Source: Spirochaetales bacterium (GTDB lineage Bacteria > Spirochaetota > Spirochaetia > Treponematales > Rectinemataceae). Taken from it: a stretch of DNA of 5,552 nucleotides. The notes under the pieces were generated by a model that was given only the letters and a program-made list of their open reading frames with translations, did not search any database and was not told the DNA's origin. Positions within the stretch are counted from its first letter, which is position 1. Every line of letters starts with the position of its first letter. Below, one piece after another: positions 1-4,676 of the stretch. Location of the stretch: positions 402,779-408,330 of the forward strand of contig JADLKI010000008.1 in the NCBI GenBank assembly GCA_015657395.1, given 5' to 3'. Made by a program: the position numbers and the translations under genes.

Positions 1-159
1 CATCTCAGTCGCCATGCCCACGATATTGTAGCCGCCTCCCGTCACCCAGGCAAAATTCGAACTTTTCTTGAGGTAGATGGCGTCCAGCTTGAGTTCTTCC
101 ATCAAAGTCCTGACGCGGTGCTTTTTTTCGGCAATTTCTTCAGGGATGAATTCGAACAT
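1..159 (-). CDS. M24-family (creatinase/Xaa-Pro peptidase-like) protein, N-terminal fragment
   Basis: Only the first 53 codons are in the window; the reading frame is open to the edge. The protein begins MFEFIPEEIAEKKHRVRTLM and continues with a helix and strand pattern (MEELKLDAIYLKK, then SNFAWVTGGGYN). This resembles the start of the creatinase-type N-terminal domain that precedes the pita-bread metallopeptidase domain in M24 proteins such as Xaa-Pro dipeptidase. The metal-binding catalytic half would lie outside the window, so activity cannot be judged; some family members are not peptidases. The start is the ATG at 159-157, with a GGAGAG ribosome binding site a few bases upstream. The gene is divergent from the SDR gene at 269 and probably has its own promoter in the shared 109-bp gap. 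The family call rests on recognised sequence style in a short fragment, so it is moderately sure. Confidence 0.65.
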   Translation of the reverse strand, partial: MFEFIPEEIAEKKHRVRTLMEELKLDAIYLKKSSNFAWVTGGGYNIVGMATEM

Positions 160-183
160 CCTTACTCTCCCATGTAATTATTC

Positions 184-211
184 TTGACAAAACCGGAGTG
201 TTCTCTTTAAT
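184..211 (+). promoter_or_regulatory. Candidate promoter of the SDR gene
   Basis: TTGACA (184-189) is followed after 16 bp by TTTAAT (206-211), a 5-of-6 match to the -10 consensus. The start would fall near 218, giving a leader of about 50 bases before the ATG at 269. This promoter faces the one for the M24 gene and their -10 boxes share two bases, so polymerase could probably not occupy both at once. Confidence 0.45.
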
Positions 212-238
212 CTTACGTTGTAAGACGTCAGTTGTCAA
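210..238 (-). promoter_or_regulatory. Candidate promoter of the M24-family gene
   Basis: On the minus strand a consensus -35 box TTGACA (238-233) is followed, after exactly 17 bp, by TAAGAT (215-210), a 4-of-6 match to TATAAT. Transcription would start near 203 and give a leader of roughly 45 bases before the ATG at 159. The -10 box overlaps the -10 of the facing promoter for the SDR gene. The call is made by eye from box sequence and spacing. Confidence 0.45.
211..225. promoter_or_regulatory. Operator-like 15-bp palindrome between divergent genes
   Basis: The sequence TCTTAC-GTT-GTAAGA has perfect 6-bp arms around a 3-bp centre. It lies over the -10 region of the minus-strand promoter and the start region of the plus-strand promoter. 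A dimeric regulator bound here could block both genes. It does not resemble the motif found near the intact GntR gene, so a different regulator is implied if the site is real. Confidence 0.4.
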
Positions 239-268
239 CAAAAATCTGAATGAAAACGAGGTGAGTTC

Positions 269-1270
269 ATGCGCGTGCTTTTCGTGGGAGGAACCGGCAA
301 CATTTCGGCAGCCTGCACTGATCAGGCGCTGCGGAAAGGTTTCGAGGTCTTTCATCTCAATAGGGGAAACAGACCGGAAAGGGAAAGGCCGGAGGTGAAG
401 GTCCTCAGGGCCGATATCAGAGATAGCCAGGCTGTCCGGGCCGCCATTGGAGGCTTGCGCTTCGACAGTGTCGTCCAGTTCCTGGCATTCCGGCCGGAGC
501 ATGTCGAGGCCGATATCAGAGTCTTCGGCGGCGTCACGGATCAGTATGTGTTCATAAGCACCTGTTCGGCGTACCAGAAACCCTCCGTTACGCCGATGAT
601 CACCGAGGATACCCCGCTCGAGAATCCCTTCTGGGAGTATTCGCGACTGAAGGCCGCCTGCGAGAGAGTACTGACCGACGGGCCCGACTCGAGGTCCTTT
701 CCCTACACCATCGTCCGTCCCTCCCATACCTATGACAACGGCTGGATTCCCGGCTGTTTCGGTTCAGCCTCCTATGGTCTCGCCTGGAGGATCCTGGAAG
801 GCAGGGAAGTGATAGTGCCGGGCGACGGCCAGTCTCTCTGGACACTTACCCATGCTTCCGACTTTGCGACGGGCCTCGTCGGGCTCCTCGGCAACCCCGC
901 CGCTCTTTCGGAGGCCTTTCACATCACTTCGGACGAACATCTCACCTGGGACGCGATCCATACGATCATCGGCGATGCGCTCGGCGTCAGCCCTAGAATC
1001 GTGCATATCCCCTCGGATTATATCGCCAGGATCAACCCCGAGCGGGGCGCGGGACTTCTCGGCGACAAGGCGGTCAGCGTCCTCTTCGACAATTCGAAGA
1101 TCCGGCGTTTCGTGCCGGAATTCAGACCGCGTATATCATTCAGGGAGGGCGTCCGCCGTTCGCTCGAGTGGTACGACTTACATCCGGAGCTGAAGAAGCC
1201 CGACTCTCTCATGAACGAGGAGATGGACACCATTCTCGGCTATTGGGAAAGGGGACTTTCTTTGATCTAA
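269..1270 (+). CDS. NAD-dependent epimerase/dehydratase-like SDR protein
   Basis: A 333-residue extended or atypical short-chain dehydrogenase/reductase, probably cytosolic. The N-terminus MRVLFVGGTGNIS is a beta strand followed by the glycine-rich nucleotide-binding loop (G7, G8, G10). D49 in the RADIRD stretch fits the adenine-contacting acidic residue. The catalytic set is visible as S97/T98/S100 in FISTCSAY and the YxxxK pair Y124/K128 in EYSRLKAACE. A TIVRPSHTYD segment near residue 150 matches the substrate-proximal VRP motif of epimerases. The C-terminal half, including the HITSDEHLTWDAIH region, is the usual substrate-binding part of such proteins, and the length is normal. The likely chemistry is NAD(P)-dependent oxidation, reduction or epimerisation of a nucleotide-sugar or sugar-like substrate; the exact substrate cannot be read. 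A GAGGTG ribosome binding site about 7 bases before the ATG supports the start. The stop codon at 1268-1270 overlaps the stop of a regulator remnant on the other strand. Confidence 0.85.
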   Translation: MRVLFVGGTGNISAACTDQALRKGFEVFHLNRGNRPERERPEVKVLRADIRDSQAVRAAIGGLRFDSVVQFLAFRPEHVEADIRVFGGVTDQYVFISTCSAYQKPSVTPMITEDTPLENPFWEYSRLKAACERVLTDGPDSRSFPYTIVRPSHTYDNGWIPGCFGSASYGLAWRILEGREVIVPGDGQSLWTLTHASDFATGLVGLLGNPAALSEAFHITSDEHLTWDAIHTIIGDALGVSPRIVHIPSDYIARINPERGAGLLGDKAVSVLFDNSKIRRFVPEFRPRISFREGVRRSLEWYDLHPELKKPDSLMNEEMDTILGYWERGLSLI

Positions 1271-1446
1271 TGGATGCGATCCTTAAAGAGATGCTGCTTA
1301 CCGCTCCGAAGATGTTCTCTGATCGCTTTTGTCGCGGACCAGAATACGGTTCATCCCACGGCGCGGTCGTCGACGAAGACGCGCCGCACTGCGCAGGGAG
1401 AGAGTCACTAGCCTGCGACGTCTGTCAATATATTGTTCAGTTCCAT
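1267..1446 (-). pseudogene. Broken remnant of a second GntR/FCD-family regulator
   Basis: The minus strand at 1335-1267 encodes ATKAIREHLRSGKQHLF plus KDRIH and a TAG stop. This matches the C-terminus of the intact regulator at 2376-3044 at 20 of 21 compared residues (the last His is extra). The preceding block, 1354-1336, encodes MNRILV, which matches residues 172-177 of the intact protein. Between the two blocks about 70 bp of the intact gene is missing, which breaks the frame. Further upstream similarity fades. A possible original start, with GGAGAA before an ATG at 1446-1444, runs only 12 codons (MELNNILTDVAG) to a TAG at 1410-1408. Most of the DNA-binding and ligand-binding domains (669 bp in the intact copy) are gone, so no working regulator can be made. 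The two C-terminal blocks are certain homology; the 5' boundary is inferred. Confidence 0.8.
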
Positions 1447-1469
1447 GACAATTCTCCCAAAGTGTCATA

Positions 1470-1489
1470 ATTCGCATTATATGGCGAAT
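1470..1489 (-). promoter_or_regulatory. Relic promoter/operator: TATAAT inside an inverted repeat
   Basis: ATTCGC (1470-1475) and GCGAAT (1484-1489) form perfect 6-bp arms around 8 bp. That spacer holds a perfect minus-strand TATAAT (1481-1476). It sits about 30 bp upstream of the putative start of the broken regulator, as expected for a self-regulated promoter. No good -35 is visible at 16-18 bp. TGGCGAA at 1482-1488 recurs as TGGCGAA at 1522-1528. The arrangement suggests a surviving control region, although its gene is broken. Confidence 0.35.
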
Positions 1490-1639
1490 AAATCGAGAAT
1501 ATACTTATATCTCGTTAAAATTGGCGAAATAAGAGAGAAAATATGCTCGCGCCGTGTTGTCTGGACATTGTGTGCCCGAAAAGGCGGCCCCAAAAAAGAA
1601 GATGCCACGGAAACGGACAGCCCAACGAACTTTTCGAAT
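1490..1639. other. AT-rich non-coding stretch between remnant regulator and lipoprotein gene
   Basis: No convincing gene is seen here. The part up to about 1545 is much richer in A and T than the genes. It contains CGAGA (1494-1498) and TCTCG (1510-1514), which form a small inverted repeat, and a second TGGCGAA half-site at 1522-1528. The part from 1545 to 1639 would be the 3' untranslated region of the lipoprotein mRNA. I see no clean stem followed by a T-run that would serve as its terminator. Confidence 0.4.
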
Positions 1640-2344
1640 CTATCTCTTCAGATACGAGGCCCTCTCGTCCTTTTCGTCGATGACGACTTCCACTTTTCTG
1701 CCTGTGTCGAGGCCGATGTATTGCTCGGCCGCCGCGATCATGTACGGCATCACCATGCGCAAGTCATCGCTTTCTCCCCGGCTCGTAATAATAGTCGACC
1801 ACAGCTGCTTTTCCGTGTTTGTTGTCCTGTAGAGACTGAGATCGAAAGCCTCAATTTTACAGTACCTGAAGTACGTTGTGACGGTCTGATATTCTGTTTT
1901 TGTCCCGACTATTCCGAATATTGGGCTGAAATGTTCAAACGGCGGTTTGCGTGGGGGTTGGCCGGGATGCCCCGGAGCCGGGCCCGGAGAAGCAATGATC
2001 CCGACCTGGCCATACACAGGCAGGCTGTAGGCATACGTATGCAGTTCAGGATCACCAACGCCATAGGTAAGGTACACTATGATATTGGCATCGTCCGTGG
2101 AATTCACCTCCATATACCCTTTCTTGGCGAGGATCTTTCTGATATATCCGGCATATTCTTTGAACCGCAGGTCATCGGCGCTGACATCTTTATCGGTGGG
2201 AACAGCGATATAGGTCTTTTGTTCCTGATAAAGATCACTGCCGATACTGTCGATCTGTACCGTAAAATGCTTCGTGGTTGCGCAGGATGAGAGAAAAAAG
2301 GCCAGTGAAAGGATGAGGAAAACGGCCCGGATAGTTTTTTTCAT
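1640..2344 (-). CDS. DUF4136-like outer-membrane lipoprotein
   Basis: A 234-residue predicted lipoprotein. The N-terminus MKKTIRAVFLILSLAFF is a charged and hydrophobic signal peptide ending in the lipobox LSSC, with lipidated Cys at residue 21. Ala at +2 carries no inner-membrane retention signal. The mature part has the style of DUF4136 proteins: YIAVPTDKDVSADDLRF at 45-61, a helix EYAGYIRKILAKKGY at 63-77, then DDANIIVYLTYGVGDP at 84-99 and the HTYAYSLPVYGQ segment. A proline-rich linker (about 120-135) separates this from a C-terminal half with an aromatic YRTT/QLWST region. The molecular role of this family is not known; envelope association is the inference. The start is supported by an AGGAG site about 8 bases before the ATG. 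The gene lies 31 bp downstream of the GntR regulator on the same strand with no terminator seen, so co-transcription is likely. A functional link to import is unproven. Confidence 0.75.
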   Translation of the reverse strand: MKKTIRAVFLILSLAFFLSSCATTKHFTVQIDSIGSDLYQEQKTYIAVPTDKDVSADDLRFKEYAGYIRKILAKKGYMEVNSTDDANIIVYLTYGVGDPELHTYAYSLPVYGQVGIIASPGPAPGHPGQPPRKPPFEHFSPIFGIVGTKTEYQTVTTYFRYCKIEAFDLSLYRTTNTEKQLWSTIITSRGESDDLRMVMPYMIAAAEQYIGLDTGRKVEVVIDEKDERASYLKR

Positions 2345-2375
2345 ACTGATTTCTCCTCTATATGCCCGGCGGCTT

Positions 2376-3044
2376 TCATATACGGTCCTTGAAAAGATGC
2401 TGTTTGCCGCTCCTGAGATGTTCTCGGATGGCCTTCATCGCGTGATCGGGATCGTCGATTTCGAGTTGCGCGATCAGTTCGAGATGGTTGCGCCGCTCCA
2501 TGTAGTCCATAGGAACAAGAATGCGGTTCATTTGGTAGAAGTTGCTCAAATGAATCAGCCGGTCGTACTCCCTGACCAGGGCGGGACATTCCGACAGCGC
2601 GACGAGAGTGCGGTGGAAGATGATGTCTTCCTGCCAGTGATCGGGAGCGTCGGGTTCGGACTGCTCGAGTTTTTCGGCCAGTACGGATAGTTCATTTCGT
2701 TTTGTCCGCACTTTTTCGCCGCAGTAGAGGAGGGCTGCCTGGCACTCTACGGCCTCCCTGAGCATCAGCTGGCCGAATACGTCTTCTTCGCGGATCGGTT
2801 TGACTATGGTGCCCTTACGCGGTATGCTCTCGACGAAACCTTCCATTTCCAGCTGAAGCAGGGCTTCCAGGACAGGCGCCACGCTTACGCCGAACTCCTG
2901 CGCGATTTCCCTCCGGTTCAGAATATTTCCGGGAACGAGCTCGTTTCGCTGAAACTTGTCCAGAAGGCGGTCATAAATGTACTGGGAGAGCGAGTGTTTT
3001 GAGATGATTTTCTGTTCCACAGCAGCGTTTTCTGATGCTTCCAT
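2376..3044 (-). CDS. GntR-family transcriptional regulator, FCD subfamily
   Basis: A 222-residue cytosolic DNA-binding protein of normal length. Residues 18-85 form the winged helix: SLSQYIYDRLLDKF, then LNRREIAQEFGVS as the first HTH helix and PVLEALLQLEMEGFVESIP as recognition helix and wing, ending RKGTIV. Residues 90-218 are the all-helical FCD ligand domain. Its expected metal or carboxylate site is complete: D140 and H144 (DIIFHRTL), H187 and H209. FCD regulators usually bind small organic acids or sugar-acid-like ligands and act as repressors. The gene is divergent from the ABC operon, so the importer is the likely target, with autoregulation through the motif at 3069-3084. No Shine-Dalgarno is obvious before the ATG at 3044; the possible promoter would place the transcript start at or next to this ATG. 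A second, broken copy of the same gene type lies at 1267-1446. Confidence 0.9.
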   Translation of the reverse strand: MEASENAAVEQKIISKHSLSQYIYDRLLDKFQRNELVPGNILNRREIAQEFGVSVAPVLEALLQLEMEGFVESIPRKGTIVKPIREEDVFGQLMLREAVECQAALLYCGEKVRTKRNELSVLAEKLEQSEPDAPDHWQEDIIFHRTLVALSECPALVREYDRLIHLSNFYQMNRILVPMDYMERRNHLELIAQLEIDDPDHAMKAIREHLRSGKQHLFKDRI

Positions 3045-3050
3045 GATTTG

Positions 3051-3079
3051 AGGATACTAAATATGCTATGATATATCAA
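3051..3079 (-). promoter_or_regulatory. Possible promoter of the GntR gene
   Basis: On the minus strand TTGATA (3079-3074) is followed after 17 bp by TATCCT (3056-3051). The -35 matches 5 of 6 bases and the -10 only 4 of 6. Transcription would begin at about the ATG at 3044, so the mRNA would be nearly leaderless, which fits the lack of a ribosome binding site. The -35 overlaps the palindrome TGATATATCA, consistent with self-repression. Other weak promoters in this AT-rich gap are possible. Confidence 0.3.
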
Positions 3080-3084
3080 GTGAT
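3069..3084. promoter_or_regulatory. Candidate GntR operator, regulator-proximal copy
   Basis: TGATATATCA (3069-3078) is a perfect 10-bp palindrome. The stretch GATATATCAAGTGAT (3070-3084) matches GATATATCACGTGTT (3205-3219) at 13 of 15 bases in the same orientation. Two near-identical sites in one divergent promoter region, each on a promoter element, are typical of a local regulator. Binding by the adjacent GntR protein is inferred, not shown. Confidence 0.5.
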
Positions 3085-3166
3085 TTATTTTAAGAGACGG
3101 ATTCTTCCATCTTTTCATAACTTGAATCTGCAGTTTTAGAGTATCGAAAATACAGGTCAATTTTTA

Positions 3167-3195
3167 TTGACAGATTCGGGGATGAGGGTTATGAT
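3167..3195 (+). promoter_or_regulatory. Promoter of the ABC importer operon
   Basis: TTGACA (3167-3172, perfect -35) is followed after exactly 17 bp by TATGAT (3190-3195, 5 of 6). The start would be near 3202, leaving a leader of about 38 bases with a strong AAGGAGG ribosome binding site before the ATG at 3240. Such a strong promoter suggests control by repression; the -10 overlaps the inverted repeat at 3192-3213. Confidence 0.65.
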
Positions 3196-3219
3196 ATCTG
3201 CTTAGATATATCACGTGTT
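3192..3219. promoter_or_regulatory. Candidate GntR operator, importer-proximal copy
   Basis: TGATAT (3192-3197) and ATATCA (3208-3213) are perfect 6-bp arms around 10 bp. The right arm belongs to GATATATCACGTGTT, the repeat of the site at 3070-3084. The element covers part of the -10 box and the predicted start site of the importer promoter, where a bound dimer would block transcription. The assignment to the divergent FCD regulator is inferred from position. Confidence 0.55.
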
Positions 3220-3239
3220 ATTTCAAGGAGGATTGCACA

Positions 3240-4538
3240 ATGAAAAGAAGAGTGATTATCGTTCTTATGTTGATGCTCGCCATTACTCTGTCGTTTTCCC
3301 AGAGCAATGGCGCAAGTTCGTCCACGCTGGTGCTTAGGGTGTGGCACGGCTACAGTCAGAAGGCGCGGATCGACGCCATGAACGAGATTGGCCGCCGTTT
3401 TACCGAAAAGACCGGCATCAAGGTCGAGTACGAAGTCGTCACCTGGCCCAATCAGGCTGAAAAGTGGCGGGCCGCCTTCGCCGCGAAGGCGATGCCCGAC
3501 GTCATGATCTGCCTGCCCGATCAGGCGACTTCCATGTATTTCGCCCACGCCACGGTTCCCGCCAACGACGCCATCAAGCTGATCGGCGGCTCCGACAAAT
3601 TTCTCGAAGGCGCGCTCAAGGAGCAGTACTACAAGGGCAACTACATAGGCGTTCCTCACTATGCCCACTCGCGGCTCCTCATCTACCGCAAGGACGCCCT
3701 GGCGAAGAAGTCGCAGACCCCTCCGCTAACGATGCAGGATTACCTGAATGTCAGCAAGGCCATCAACGATCCGCCCCACTACGCTTTCCAGCAGCTGTTC
3801 AACAAGTCCGACTACGGTTCGGCCTTCATGCTCGACATCTTCATGCGGACCGTCGGCGCCCGATATTTCGACAAGGACTTCAATATAGTTTTCAACTCTC
3901 CCGAGACGATCAAAGCGGTGAAGTTCCTCATCGATATGTACAAGGTGGGCTCGATGCCGAACGCGATGGATTACATGATCAACGACCAGTTCACCCTGCT
4001 CAATACCGGGGCCACACTCATGACCATCGACAGCGCCTTCACGATCAACAACGCGGTGCTCAACGCTCCCCAGGTCGCCGCGAACCTCGACGTGGCGGAA
4101 CCGCCCTCCTGGTACATCACGACCTTCCCGATCGTCATCGGCAATACACCGAACATCGCCACTGCGAATAAGTTTGTCGCCTTCCTCTTTGAGGAAGACA
4201 ATTACGTGTATTTCCTGAAATCGATCCTTCCCGGCATGAATCCCACTCTGAAGAGCATCATCGCTCCGACCAGCTCATACTGGAAAGACGAGAGGCTCAA
4301 GGACCCGCTCGTCAAAAAATGCGTCGAGCTGCAGAATAAAGGCATTGGGCGCGGATGGTCTATCGGTTTCGAGTACGGCGTCAATCCCTTCGCCTCGGTG
4401 ACCACCAGCGGCTATGTGGAAGAGATGTTCCATCAGATCATCACGAACGGCGTGTCGGTCGAAAAGGCGGTCGCGGATTGCGCGCGCAAGATGCAGGCGG
4501 CGGTGGACGAGCAGAAAGAGGTGCTCGGCTGGAAGTGA
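3240..4538 (+). CDS. ABC importer solute-binding protein, family 1 (sugar type)
   Basis: A 432-residue exported binding protein that would capture a substrate, probably a sugar or sugar derivative, and deliver it to the permease encoded next. The N-terminus MKRRVIIVLMLMLAITLSFS is a signal peptide with likely cleavage after the NGA near residue 25. No lipobox Cys is present, so it is probably a free periplasmic protein. The mature start LVLRVWHGYS, followed by NEIGRRFTEKTGIKVEYEVVTW and the PDVMICLPDQ region, is the classical SBP_bac_1 lobe pattern. Later segments include YYKGNYIGVPHYAHSRLLIYRKD (the usual 'exploring and trusting its own model' lobe) and a helical C-terminus. The start is fixed by AAGGAGG 7 bases upstream. 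The gene is first in its operon, behind a strong promoter with an operator candidate. The specific ligand cannot be read from the sequence. Confidence 0.9.
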   Translation: MKRRVIIVLMLMLAITLSFSQSNGASSSTLVLRVWHGYSQKARIDAMNEIGRRFTEKTGIKVEYEVVTWPNQAEKWRAAFAAKAMPDVMICLPDQATSMYFAHATVPANDAIKLIGGSDKFLEGALKEQYYKGNYIGVPHYAHSRLLIYRKDALAKKSQTPPLTMQDYLNVSKAINDPPHYAFQQLFNKSDYGSAFMLDIFMRTVGARYFDKDFNIVFNSPETIKAVKFLIDMYKVGSMPNAMDYMINDQFTLLNTGATLMTIDSAFTINNAVLNAPQVAANLDVAEPPSWYITTFPIVIGNTPNIATANKFVAFLFEEDNYVYFLKSILPGMNPTLKSIIAPTSSYWKDERLKDPLVKKCVELQNKGIGRGWSIGFEYGVNPFASVTTSGYVEEMFHQIITNGVSVEKAVADCARKMQAAVDEQKEVLGWK

Positions 4539-4567
4539 GTCAACCCTCGTTTTCCCTGAATTGTTTT

Positions 4568-4621
4568 CCTCCGGACGGTGTGGCCGGTGTCGCGCCCGCC
4601 CGGAGGTTTCTCCGCGAGAAA
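4568..4621 (+). other. Tandem intercistronic hairpins after the binding-protein gene
   Basis: CCTCCGG (4568-4574) pairs perfectly with CCGGAGG (4600-4606) around a GC-rich 25-base loop. It is followed at once by a perfect hairpin TTTCTC-CGC-GAGAAA (4607-4621). There is no long T-run, so complete termination is not expected. In many sugar importers, such as malE-malF, structures at this position protect the binding-protein mRNA and lower permease output. That role is the inference here. Confidence 0.5.
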
Positions 4622-4676
4622 TGCCGGGACCGCGCGACCGCACTCAGTCAAATGAAAGGAAGCATAGACAGCAACG

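Noticed and set aside
140..727. Minus-strand open frame of 195 codons opposite the SDR gene
   Set aside because: It runs antisense to well-conserved SDR motifs and into the promoter gap, without a start signal or known domain.
1272..1282. Small hairpin GGAT-GCG-ATCC after the SDR stop as a terminator
   Set aside because: The stem is only 4 bp with no T-run, and the bases are explained by the regulator remnant's coding sequence.
1355..1410. Further similarity of the remnant to the regulator upstream of MNRILV (LV-LS and a DDR-like stretch)
   Set aside because: Only scattered matches remain and they need several shifts of frame. By eye they cannot be told from chance, so only the two clear blocks are claimed as homology.
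1421..1440. CAATATATTG palindrome as another operator
   Set aside because: A 10-bp AT-rich palindrome alone is weak evidence, and it falls within the possible start of the broken regulator with no promoter element on it.
1433..2290. Long plus-strand open frame (285 codons)
   Set aside because: It lies opposite the lipoprotein gene, which has a signal peptide, lipobox, ribosome binding site and family-like sequence. The plus-strand frame has no good start context and no recognisable domain.
3464..4171. Plus-strand open frame of 235 codons within the binding-protein gene
   Set aside because: It is a +2-frame shadow rich in Arg and Gln, with typical out-of-frame composition and no ribosome binding site. 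The 432-residue binding protein explains the region.
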